Source: Methylovirgula sp. (GTDB taxonomy: Bacteria > Pseudomonadota > Alphaproteobacteria > Rhizobiales > Beijerinckiaceae). From it: a stretch of DNA of 7,052 bases. A model generated the notes under the pieces. That model saw only the letters and a list, made by a program, of their open reading frames with translations, had not been told where the DNA came from and did no database searches. Where the stretch lies: contig JASHUD010000230.1 in NCBI GenBank assembly GCA_030040215.1, forward strand, positions 1 to 7,052, read 5' to 3'. Each line of letters begins with the position of its first letter. Position 1 is the stretch's first letter. Both the position numbers and the translations under genes were made by a program. Shown here piece by piece: positions 1-5,257 of this stretch.

Positions 1-365
1 CCGCCGTTGCCGCCGCGCGCCAGCCGTGCGCTTTGCCCGACTTCGGTCAGATCGGCGAGCGGCGTTTCATCCTCGAAGATCTGCGTGCCGACCGGCACTC
101 GGAGAATTGCATCGGCGCCTTTGGCCCCGGCGCGGTTCTTTCCCATGCCGTGGCCGCCGGTCTTCGCCTTGAAGTGCTGCTGGTAGCGGTAATCGACGAG
201 CGTGTTGAGACCGGCGACGCAGTGCGCCACGACATCGCCGCCGCGCCCGCCGTCGCCGCCGTCAGGGCCGCCGAATTCGAGGAACTTCTCGTGGCGGAAC
301 GAGACGCACCCGGCGCCGCCGGCGCCGGATTTGACGTACACCTTGGCCTCGTCGAGAAATTTCAT
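1..365 (-). CDS. obgE: GTPase Obg/CgtA, N-terminal part (runs off window)
   Basis: This is the first 121 codons of the conserved Obg GTPase, which binds the 50S subunit late in assembly and links ribosome maturation to growth and stress. The reading frame opens with MKFLDEAKVYVKSGAGGAG and stays open to the window edge. All of the visible part belongs to the glycine-rich Obg fold: GGPDGGDGGRGGD at residues 32-44, YRYQQHFKAK at 59-68, HGMGKNRAG at 72-80, VPVGTQIFEDE at 90-100 and DLTEVGQ at 105-111. The GTPase domain (G1-G5) lies outside the window. The loop after VGTQIF seems a residue or two shorter than in many homologs, which is a minor variation. The start is the ATG at 363-365; only a weak GAG-type ribosome binding site precedes it. 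It follows the acetyltransferase gene by 66 bases on the same strand, matching the usual alphaproteobacterial order. Confidence 0.96.
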   Translation of the reverse strand, partial: MKFLDEAKVYVKSGAGGAGCVSFRHEKFLEFGGPDGGDGGRGGDVVAHCVAGLNTLVDYRYQQHFKAKTGGHGMGKNRAGAKGADAILRVPVGTQIFEDETPLADLTEVGQSARLARGGNG

Positions 366-396
366 GCCGGTTGGCTCGATCGGCCGGGTTGACCTT

Positions 397-426
397 GCGC
401 GCCGGCCATTTCGGCCGAAAGCGCGC
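397..426 (-). other. Hairpin between acetyltransferase gene and obg
   Basis: gcgcgc (397-402) pairs with gcgcgc (421-426), and cggcc (403-407) pairs with ggccg (413-417), leaving a 5-base loop and an AAA bulge at 418-420. This gives about 11 GC-rich pairs. No T run follows on the minus strand, so it is not a classical intrinsic terminator. It may stabilise the upstream mRNA end or tune expression between the two genes. Confidence 0.45.
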
Positions 427-431
427 CCTGG

Positions 432-1091
432 TCAACATTCATGCAATTCGCCGGCTGGATCGGCAATCGGCACATCAACTGCGCCAAGCCGCTGGTGCGC
501 CATTGGCGGCAGCCGCCGTGCTTCCCGGGCGTCCCGCCAATCGGCACGTTCGAGACGGAAACGGTCGCAGGGGTGAAGGCCGCCGCGCGCCGGCAAAGAA
601 TCGAGCCCGCTGTCGACATAGACAAAGCCGGTTTTTTCCAACACCCGCCGCGAGGCGGGATTGTGCGCCCGCGAATTGGCGAGGATCCGCGCCGCCGGCG
701 TCAGCGCGAAAACGGTATCGATCACCGTCCGCAGCGCTTCGGTGGCGATTCCTTTGCCCCACGCCTCCGGAGCGAGCGCATAGCCGATCTCGACCTCGAT
801 TTCGCCGCTGGCGGCCGCCGAAACGAGCCCCAAGACCGGGCGCGCACCCGATTTGCGGGTGATCGCCAGGTGAAGCGCCTTACCGCCGGAATTCTCGGCC
901 CGCGCCTTGAAGATGAAACGATCGGCTTCCTTCGGCGGATAGGGGTGCGGGATATTGGCGGTCATCTGCGCCACTTGCGGCAGTGCAGCAAAAGCGGCGA
1001 TCGCCGGCGCGTCGGAGGCCCGCGGCCAACGCAGCCATAGGCGCTTCGTTTCCAAGCGGAAGACATCGTCACGGGTCAGATCCGGGAACAT
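432..1091 (-). CDS. GNAT N-acetyltransferase, RimJ/RimL-like
   Basis: This encodes a 219-residue cytoplasmic acetyltransferase of the RimJ/RimL type (Pfam Acetyltransf_3 class), which moves acetyl from acetyl-CoA to an amino group. The N-terminus has the family pattern ETKRLWLRWPRASDAPAIAAF (14-34). The acetyl-CoA site is EIGYALAPEAWGKGIATEAL (101-120), with the pyrophosphate-binding WGKGIA at 111-116, followed by NPASRRVLEKTGF (144-156), the usual last helix and strand. The tail from about residue 170 is rich in Arg, Ala and Pro. The ATG at 1089-1091 is preferred because GGAG lies six bases upstream and homology starts right after it. The frame is open farther upstream to an ATG at 1226, but that would run through the rpmA terminator. 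The gene lies between rpmA and obg, a common place for such an enzyme in this order. A ribosomal or other protein substrate is possible, but the sequence does not show which. Confidence 0.9.
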   Translation of the reverse strand: MFPDLTRDDVFRLETKRLWLRWPRASDAPAIAAFAALPQVAQMTANIPHPYPPKEADRFIFKARAENSGGKALHLAITRKSGARPVLGLVSAAASGEIEVEIGYALAPEAWGKGIATEALRTVIDTVFALTPAARILANSRAHNPASRRVLEKTGFVYVDSGLDSLPARGGLHPCDRFRLERADWRDAREARRLPPMAHQRLGAVDVPIADPAGELHEC

Positions 1092-1105
1092 GGCAGGCTC
1101 CGGTC

Positions 1106-1123
1106 CTTGGACCTTCGTCCAAG
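1106..1123 (-). other. Perfect hairpin in leader of the acetyltransferase gene
   Basis: cttggac (1106-1112) and gtccaag (1117-1123) form a perfect 7-bp stem with a 4-base loop. It ends 14 bases upstream of the acetyltransferase start codon and so lies just upstream of the ribosome binding site. It could reset or tune translation of transcripts that pass the terminator. Its role is inferred. Confidence 0.4.
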
Positions 1124-1124
1124 C

Positions 1125-1154
1125 AAAAGGGGAAGATGGTCTCCCATCTCCCCC
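1125..1154 (-). terminator. Intrinsic terminator after rplU-rpmA
   Basis: Read on the minus strand, a G-rich arm (1154-1144) pairs with CCATCTTCCCC (1139-1129) around a GAGA loop. The stem has 10 pairs with one bulged base (1133) and is followed by TTTTGCTT. This is the classical form of a rho-independent terminator. It lies about 80 bases after the rpmA stop and just before the acetyltransferase start, so it should separate ribosomal protein expression from the acetyltransferase and obg, fully or partly. Confidence 0.7.
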
Positions 1155-1158
1155 TATC

Positions 1159-1177
1159 AAAAACCCTGCCGGGTCTT
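1159..1177 (-). terminator. Weak terminator-like hairpin
   Basis: On the minus strand AAGACCC, loop GGCA and GGGTTTTT form a short stem (four strong pairs, the rest A-T or G-T) that merges into a run of five T. It lies just ahead of the stronger terminator at 1125-1154 for a polymerase leaving rpmA and could act in tandem with it. The stem is short, so this is a weak call. Confidence 0.3.
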
Positions 1178-1192
1178 CGGGACGACATCTGT

Positions 1193-1233
1193 CCACCGGG
1201 TTCATGGGAGCCGGTGGGGTTTTCACTCCACCG
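1193..1233 (-). promoter_or_regulatory. Alternative hairpins just after rpmA stop
   Basis: Three segments can pair in two exclusive ways. ccggtgg (1211-1217) matches ccaccgg (1193-1199) perfectly over 7 bp. It also forms, as cggtggggt (1212-1220), a 9-bp stem with actccaccg (1225-1233) closed by a 4-base loop, with one G-T pair. The second hairpin directly abuts the rpmA stop codon. On the minus strand no T run follows either hairpin. Possible roles are 3'-end protection of the rplU-rpmA mRNA or a structural switch ahead of the terminators. The pairing is seen; the role is inferred. Confidence 0.4.
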
Positions 1234-1509
1234 CTATTTTTCGGCCTCGGCTCGTTGGGCCGGCGTTACGGATACGATCGGTCGACAGCCGGCATTCGAC
1301 TTGAAATGCACCCGTCCGTCGATCAGCGCGAAGAGCGTATGATCTTTGCCGGTGCCGACATTGGCGCCGGCGTGAATCTTGGTGCCGCGTTGACGCACGA
1401 GAATATTGCCGCCGAGCACGGGCTCGCCGCCGAATTTCTTCACGCCGAGGCGCCGGCCCGCCGAGTCGCGGCCGTTGCGGGACGAACCGCCTGCCTTCTT
1501 ATGCGCCAT
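1234..1509 (-). CDS. rpmA: 50S ribosomal protein bL27
   Basis: This encodes the 91-residue large-subunit protein bL27, whose N-terminal tail reaches the peptidyl transferase centre and helps place tRNA. The protein starts MAHKKAGGSSRNGRDS and continues with RLGVKKFGGEPVLGGNILVR, the family signature region, and GTKIHAGANVGTGKDHTLFA. There is no N-terminal leader as seen in Firmicutes, where it is cleaved, so the alanine after Met should be near the mature end. The length is a few residues more than the E. coli protein, with the excess at the C-terminus. The ATG at 1507-1509 has GGAG six bases upstream. The gene follows rplU by 82 bases on the same strand, as in almost all bacteria, and is probably co-transcribed with it. 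Hairpins and a terminator follow. Confidence 0.98.
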   Translation of the reverse strand: MAHKKAGGSSRNGRDSAGRRLGVKKFGGEPVLGGNILVRQRGTKIHAGANVGTGKDHTLFALIDGRVHFKSNAGCRPIVSVTPAQRAEAEK

Positions 1510-1528
1510 CTCTAGCTCCAATATTCCT

Positions 1529-1562
1529 GGTTCCGGGCGATCAGAATACAAGCCACGGAACC
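1529..1562 (-). other. Inverted repeat in the rplU-rpmA intergenic gap
   Basis: ggttccg (1529-1535) and cggaacc (1556-1562) form a perfect 7-bp stem with a 20-base loop, upstream of the rpmA ribosome binding site. It could be a processing or translational control site between the two ribosomal protein genes. No function can be proven from sequence. Confidence 0.35.
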
Positions 1563-1591
1563 GTTTAAATTACTCCTCGGGGCGGCGAATG

Positions 1592-1924
1592 TCAGGCGTT
1601 CGCTTGACTTTCGCCGGGCAGAACCCCGGTGATCTTCACCATCGTGAGATCCTGCCGATGGCCGCGCTTGCGCTTCGAGTTCTTGCGGCGCCGCTTCTTG
1701 AAGGCGAAAACCTTCGGGCCGCGCTTGTGATCGAGGATCGTGCCCACGACCTTCGCGCCTTCCAGAAAAGGTGCGCCGAATTTCGCCGCCTCGCCGTCGA
1801 CGAGCATCAGAACGTTCTCGAACGTCACGGCGTCGCCCGGGGCGCCGGGCAGCGTCATCACCGCGATCACGTCCTCGGCGGTGACGCTATATTGCTTGCC
1901 GCCGGTCTTGATGACTGCGAACAT
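1592..1924 (-). CDS. rplU: 50S ribosomal protein bL21
   Basis: This encodes the 110-residue large-subunit protein bL21, which binds 23S rRNA. The protein starts MFAVIKTGGKQYSV, the usual N-terminus. The conserved basic C-terminal half is present: GTILDHKRGPKVFAFKKRRR (61-80), then KNSKRKRGHRQDLTMVKI, which matches the known bL21 signature. Residues 40-58 (LMLVDGEAAKFGAPFLEGA) form the usual central strand region. The ATG at 1922-1924 has a GGGA upstream at rather short spacing. It is the first gene of the rplU-rpmA unit. A candidate promoter at 2023-2051 and a structured leader of roughly 90 bases lie upstream. Confidence 0.98.
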   Translation of the reverse strand: MFAVIKTGGKQYSVTAEDVIAVMTLPGAPGDAVTFENVLMLVDGEAAKFGAPFLEGAKVVGTILDHKRGPKVFAFKKRRRKNSKRKRGHRQDLTMVKITGVLPGESQANA

Positions 1925-1936
1925 TTTCCCACTCGG

Positions 1937-1967
1937 AAGGCCGGCCTTGGAGACACCGCGAATGCGG
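1937..1967 (-). promoter_or_regulatory. Palindrome and small hairpin in rplU leader
   Basis: aaggccggcctt (1937-1948) is a perfect 12-bp palindrome next to the rplU ribosome binding site. ccgc (1956-1959) and gcgg (1964-1967) form a 4-bp stem with a 4-base loop. Together with the hairpin at 1996-2012 they give the predicted rplU leader three stem-loops. Such leaders are often where ribosomal proteins regulate their own synthesis, but binding by bL21 or another protein is not shown here. Confidence 0.35.
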
Positions 1968-1990
1968 GCCTGACAACACCCGATTCGACG

Positions 1991-2012
1991 AAAAAGCGCG
2001 GCTGTGCCGCGC
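1991..2012 (-). promoter_or_regulatory. Terminator-like hairpin at the start of the rplU leader
   Basis: gcgcggc (1996-2002) and gccgcgc (2006-2012) form a perfect 7-bp stem with a 3-base loop. On the minus strand TTTTT follows at once (1995-1991). It lies downstream of the candidate rplU promoter and upstream of the gene, so it could act as an attenuator. Alternatively it ends some minus-strand transcript coming from farther right, though no minus-strand gene was found there. Confidence 0.45.
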
Positions 2013-2022
2013 GCATATCGCA

Positions 2023-2051
2023 GAGTTAGCGAGGGGGGCGGCCTCTGTCAA
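2023..2051 (-). promoter_or_regulatory. Candidate sigma-70 promoter of rplU-rpmA
   Basis: On the minus strand a perfect TTGACA (2051-2046) is followed by a 17-base spacer and TAACTC (2028-2023). The -35 box and spacing are ideal; the -10 box is a poor match to TATAAT, which is tolerated in alphaproteobacteria. Transcription would start near 2016, about 90 bases before the rplU start codon, just ahead of the hairpin at 1996-2012. Confidence 0.5.
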
Positions 2052-2171
2052 CCTTCTGGGGTACAGGCCGAATTCGCCCCATTTGGGCCATGTTCCCGGG
2101 GCTTGTCTGCACCGGGGTGGTTCGGCGCGCGGGCATTCGAGCCGGACGAAACACTTCAAAAAGGCCATGCG

Positions 2172-2256
2172 GCAAGCCTATTGGCTTGCGGGAATGCCGA
2201 GCTTAAGCTCCGGCTTCCCGCCTCATGAGGGGAATTTGTCTGGCGTATGCATACGC
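2172..2256 (+). promoter_or_regulatory. Palindrome cluster upstream of and across the M23 peptidase start
   Basis: Four inverted repeats lie end to end. gcaagcc (2172-2178) and ggcttgc (2183-2189) form a perfect 7-bp stem with a 4-base loop. An imperfect 13-bp stem spans 2189-2220, with outer arms cgggaa and ttcccg, inner arms gccgagc and gctccggc, loop ttaa, and single-base bulges. cctcatgagg (2221-2230) is a perfect palindrome, as is gcgtatgcatacgc (2243-2256), which includes the ATG at 2247. In mRNA the last would hide the start codon; as DNA any of these could be operators. No clear promoter was found for this gene. The rest of 2052-2171 shows no feature that can be supported. Confidence 0.45.
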
Positions 2257-4220
2257 TCAGCGCCCACGGTCGCTTGGAATTTTCAGCGGCTTTAGCTGAT
2301 CTTGGCCTTGAGCCGGCCATAGAGACGGCGGGCGGCCCGCAGCGGTATCTCGACCGGCGGCGGGTTTCGCTGCGTTGGCTTTGCGGGACAATATTAACCG
2401 GTATTGCCGGGGCGGCCCTGATCAGCGCGGCGACCTACGCGGCGCTCGACCACCAATCGAACTTCGCCGAAGCGCCGCTGCCGGCGGCGCCGTCCTATAA
2501 AGACTCGGCCTACGGCATCAATCCGTACAAGGGCGACCGGTTGGTCAAATCGATCGATATCGTCGCCGACAAACAGACCTTCAAAGCGCCGATTACGATC
2601 AAGATGGGCGACAAAGAAGTCGTCCAGGTGCATTCCTTCACGCATATTGAAACCGGGTTGCTCACCACGAGCGCCGGTTTTGCCGACGATGTCCCGCCGT
2701 TCAATCCGCTTCAGCTTCTCTCCGATGCGCGCAACCCGATCGACGCGGCGGATGATCCCCAGGACAACGACGCGGACGTGTCCTATTCGGTTCGCGACCT
2801 GCCGCTACAGAATCTTTCAACAAGCGCGGTGCTTTCGCCGGAGGAAGTTGAGGCGCAGGTCGCCGAAGAGGTGAAAAGCGAGGTCGCGGCCGGAAACGAG
2901 CCGTTTACGCTGCCTCCGCAACTGCTGCTGATGCGCACCCGCGCCAGTCCTTTGGGGGCGCTGGCTTACGCCAGTTCCAACGATCCGATCGCCACGGCGC
3001 CGTTCTCGCAGATCGAAGTCCGCATGGTGCCGGAGAACGTAACCGTGGTGCCGCGCAGCCCCGCGGTGCAGCCGACCGAAATGCAAGAACGGCTCGTCGT
3101 TCTGCGGCACGGCGATACGCTGCAGAGCGTATTGAAGGCGGCGGGCGTCGGCCAGGATAGCATCGACAGCATCGTCGCCGCTTTCCAAGCCAAGCGGGGC
3201 GAACCCGTTGTGCCGGAGGGCCGGCGCTTGGAACTGCTCATGGCTGATCTCGATGGTTCCGGGGTGAACATGTCGCTGGCCCGCCTCTCGGTCTATAACG
3301 ACGAGACGCTGGAAACGACGATTGCGATCACGGATCGCGGCGACTACATGCGGGTCGGCGATGCGGAGAGCGAGGCAAAGGATTCCACCGACGACGACGA
3401 TCAAGGCGGTGGAATGCAGCTTTATGATTCGTTTTATGAGACCGCGCTCAAACAACAAATCCCCAAGCCGATCGTCGACGAGCTGGTGCGCATTTTCGCC
3501 AACGACGTGGACTTTCAGCGGCCTGTTTCGAGCGGCGATTCATTCGAGGCGTTGTACGACAACGGCGAGGATGGCGAGCAGCGCAACGAACTTCTCTATG
3601 CCGCCATCGTGGCGCACAACGAGACGTACCGCTACTATCGGTATCAGACGCCGGACGACGGGCTCGTCGATTTCTACGACGAGAACGGCAGATCCTCGCG
3701 GAAATTCTTGATCCGCACGCCAATCGTCGGCGGCAGGATGACTTCTCCGTTCGGGATGAGGTTTCATCCGATTCTCGGCTATACGCGATTGCACACCGGC
3801 GTCGATTGGGCGGCGCCGATCGGCACCCCAGTCTTCGCGGCTGGCAATGGCACCATCGCGGAGGCCGGCTGGGACGCCGGCTACGGCCGTCGCATCGCGA
3901 TTCAGCACGCCAACGGCTACATGACGACATACAATCATCTCTCCGGTTTCGCCCGCGGCATCAAGGAAGGCGTGCATGTGCGGCAGGGTCAGGTCATCGG
4001 CTATCTAGGACAGACCGGACTCGCGACGGGGCCGCACCTCCACTACGAAGTATTGGTTAACGGTCACTTCGTCGACCCGATGCGCGTGAAGCTGGCGCGC
4101 ACACGCGAATTCGACGGTAAGATGCTCGCCGACTTCAAACGCGAGCGCGATCGGATCGACGCGCTCGTGGCACGCGCCCCGAATGGCGCGTCTCTCGTGG
4201 CTTCCCGACAGGATAAGTGA
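2247..4220 (+). CDS. Membrane-anchored M23 (LytM-type) peptidoglycan endopeptidase
   Basis: This 657-residue protein is a zinc endopeptidase expected to cut peptide cross-links of peptidoglycan in the periplasm. A short basic cytoplasmic stretch ends in RRR (37-39) and is followed by one hydrophobic segment (about 43-67). The frame then gives a long spacer, and ERLVVLRHGDTLQSVLKAAG (281-300), which resembles the LysM/OapA-like module ahead of M23 domains in MepM/ShyA-like enzymes. An acidic linker STDDDDQGGG lies at 380-389. The catalytic domain spans about 495-615: HTGVD gives metal ligands H516 and D520, H564 lies in YNHLSG, and GPHLHYE gives H597 and H599. All key residues are present, so it should be active. 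ATG 2247 is the first possible start, since TGA at 2226-2228 is in frame; GAGGGGA lies 13 bases upstream, which is far. It is divergent from rplU and followed by the ATPase genes. Confidence 0.93.
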   Translation: MHTLSAHGRLEFSAALADLGLEPAIETAGGPQRYLDRRRVSLRWLCGTILTGIAGAALISAATYAALDHQSNFAEAPLPAAPSYKDSAYGINPYKGDRLVKSIDIVADKQTFKAPITIKMGDKEVVQVHSFTHIETGLLTTSAGFADDVPPFNPLQLLSDARNPIDAADDPQDNDADVSYSVRDLPLQNLSTSAVLSPEEVEAQVAEEVKSEVAAGNEPFTLPPQLLLMRTRASPLGALAYASSNDPIATAPFSQIEVRMVPENVTVVPRSPAVQPTEMQERLVVLRHGDTLQSVLKAAGVGQDSIDSIVAAFQAKRGEPVVPEGRRLELLMADLDGSGVNMSLARLSVYNDETLETTIAITDRGDYMRVGDAESEAKDSTDDDDQGGGMQLYDSFYETALKQQIPKPIVDELVRIFANDVDFQRPVSSGDSFEALYDNGEDGEQRNELLYAAIVAHNETYRYYRYQTPDDGLVDFYDENGRSSRKFLIRTPIVGGRMTSPFGMRFHPILGYTRLHTGVDWAAPIGTPVFAAGNGTIAEAGWDAGYGRRIAIQHANGYMTTYNHLSGFARGIKEGVHVRQGQVIGYLGQTGLATGPHLHYEVLVNGHFVDPMRVKLARTREFDGKMLADFKRERDRIDALVARAPNGASLVASRQDK

Positions 4221-4230
4221 CCGTTGTATT

Positions 4231-4299
4231 AAATCCGCGATGAACGCATAGGGCGAAGAACGGGCCCGAGGCACCCGGCAATCCACGGGGCGCGGATTT
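4231..4299 (+). terminator. Spaced inverted repeat after the M23 gene, possible terminator or operator
   Basis: aaatccgcg (4231-4239) and cgcggattt (4291-4299) are perfect 9-bp inverted copies, 51 bases apart, and a fourth T follows the second copy at 4300. The interval is GC-rich and includes the palindrome cgggcccg (4261-4268), so it can fold further. It begins 11 bases after the peptidase stop. It could end the peptidase transcript with a branched stem, or be a pair of binding sites ahead of the ATPase genes. The repeat is certain; the role is not. Confidence 0.35.
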
Positions 4300-4316
4300 T
4301 CTGCAATGCGCCTATA

Positions 4317-4344
4317 TTCAGCGCGCTCGCTAAGGTGTTATAGT
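4317..4344 (+). promoter_or_regulatory. Weak candidate promoter of the first ATPase gene
   Basis: TATAGT (4339-4344) differs from TATAAT in one base. A poor -35 candidate TTCAGC (4317-4322) lies 16 bases upstream. Transcription would then start close to the ATG at 4351, giving a very short or absent leader, which would fit the lack of a well-placed ribosome binding site. This is a pattern match only. Confidence 0.25.
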
Positions 4345-4350
4345 TCGCTC

Positions 4351-5181
4351 ATGGCACATGCACATGCACATAAACCTGCACGGCGAAAGCTTTCGAAATC
4401 CGCGGCGCGGACTTCGGTTGCGGCCGCTGCGCCTGGAACGGGGCGTAATCGGGTGAAGCCGACCTTGATCATGGTGGGAGCCGACAAAGGCGGAGTCGGC
4501 AAGACCACGGTGTCGCGCGCTTTGCTCGATTATTTCGCCACCAATAATATCTTGGCGCGCGCTTTCGATACCGAGCACCCGCGCGGCACGCTGAGGCGTT
4601 TTCATCCGCAAACGACCGAGGTGGTGGACATTACCCAGACTCCGGATCAGATGCGGATTCTCGATACGCTCGCCACCTCGCAGGTGAAGGTCACGGTACT
4701 CGATACACGCGCCGGCGCGCTGATGACCAGCCTCGAGGCGCTGCGCGACGTCGGTTTTTTCGACGCAATGAAGGCGGGCGAGGTCAATTTCGTATTGTTC
4801 CATATTCTAGGCCCGTCGCTCGCTTCGCTGGACGAGATCGCCGAGACGGCGCCGTTCGTCGCCGACGCGAGCTATTTTCTCGTGAAGAACTATATTAACG
4901 ATTCGACATTCTTCGATTGGGATCCGGCCACGCTGCAGAGCTATTTCGGCAAAGTGAAAAGCGCCGGCGAAGTGACGATTCCGAAACTCAACGCGATGGC
5001 TTACGAACAGGTCGATCTGGCCGGCACGCCCTGGTCCACTTTCGTCGCCAATAAAACTGCCGGCGACGAGCCGGCCCAACATTCCTTCACCCTGCGTGGG
5101 TACGTGCGCACATGGCAGAGCAAGAACGCGGAAGAGTTCAACCGGATTCGTTTACTCGATTTTATCAACGGTCGGATCTGA
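4351..5181 (+). CDS. ParA/MinD-superfamily P-loop ATPase (first of a pair)
   Basis: This 276-residue cytoplasmic protein is a ParA/MinD-type ATPase. The N-terminus (1-36) is a low-complexity basic tail that starts MAHAHAHKPARRK. Then comes LIMVGADKGGVGKTTVSRAL (39-58), a complete deviant Walker A with signature lysine K46 and K51. FDTE (72-75) is the switch I or A'-like aspartate region and VTVLDTRAG (114-122) the Walker B-like strand with D118. These match the general plan of ParA and of TraL-like conjugation ATPases, but no partner gene such as parB or a relaxase is visible. Such proteins cycle between ATP-bound dimers and monomers to place cargo; cargo here is unknown. ATG 4351 is preferred over an ATG at 4306, because the extra 15 residues look non-coding; AAGGTG lies 13 bases upstream of 4351. 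Local G+C is low (26 of 60 at 4861-4920). The gene ends 76 bases before a second ATPase gene. Confidence 0.88.
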   Translation: MAHAHAHKPARRKLSKSAARTSVAAAAPGTGRNRVKPTLIMVGADKGGVGKTTVSRALLDYFATNNILARAFDTEHPRGTLRRFHPQTTEVVDITQTPDQMRILDTLATSQVKVTVLDTRAGALMTSLEALRDVGFFDAMKAGEVNFVLFHILGPSLASLDEIAETAPFVADASYFLVKNYINDSTFFDWDPATLQSYFGKVKSAGEVTIPKLNAMAYEQVDLAGTPWSTFVANKTAGDEPAQHSFTLRGYVRTWQSKNAEEFNRIRLLDFINGRI

Positions 5182-5192
5182 GCCGCGATAAG

Positions 5193-5235
5193 GTCGGGGC
5201 TACGCGGCGCGGTCCCGACGCCACAGCAAAAGCTG
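5193..5235 (+). other. Hairpins between the two ATPase genes
   Basis: gtcggggc (5193-5200) and gtcccgac (5212-5219) form an 8-bp stem with one G-T pair and an 11-base loop. A small stem cagc/gctg with loop aaaa follows at 5224-5235. There is no T run, so these are more likely mRNA stability or translation elements than a terminator. This fits co-transcription of the two genes. Confidence 0.35.
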
Positions 5236-5257
5236 CCGCGGCCCGAATCCTGCCGAT

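Noticed and set aside
1092..1226. In-frame 45-residue N-terminal extension of the GNAT acetyltransferase from an ATG at 1226
   Set aside because: It would overlap the rpmA terminator and hairpins, the residues look non-coding, and a good ribosome binding site precedes ATG 1091, where family similarity starts.
1212..1241. Plus-strand intrinsic terminator (9-bp stem followed by CTATTTTT)
   Set aside because: The form fits, but no plus-strand gene lies upstream; the T run is the end of the rpmA coding region on the other strand.
2075..2160. tRNA-like pieces (attcgag resembling a T loop) in the divergent intergenic region
   Set aside because: No T stem, anticodon stem or acceptor stem could be formed around it on either strand.
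2817..3458. 213-codon open frame on the minus strand
   Set aside because: It is antisense to the M23 peptidase gene and its product looks like a reversed coding shadow with no known motif.
4351..5181. Assignment of the first ATPase as chromosomal ParA, MipZ or MinD
   Set aside because: No ParB, parS-like site or Min partner is nearby, and the sequence outside the ATPase motifs does not clearly match any of these, so no gene symbol is given.
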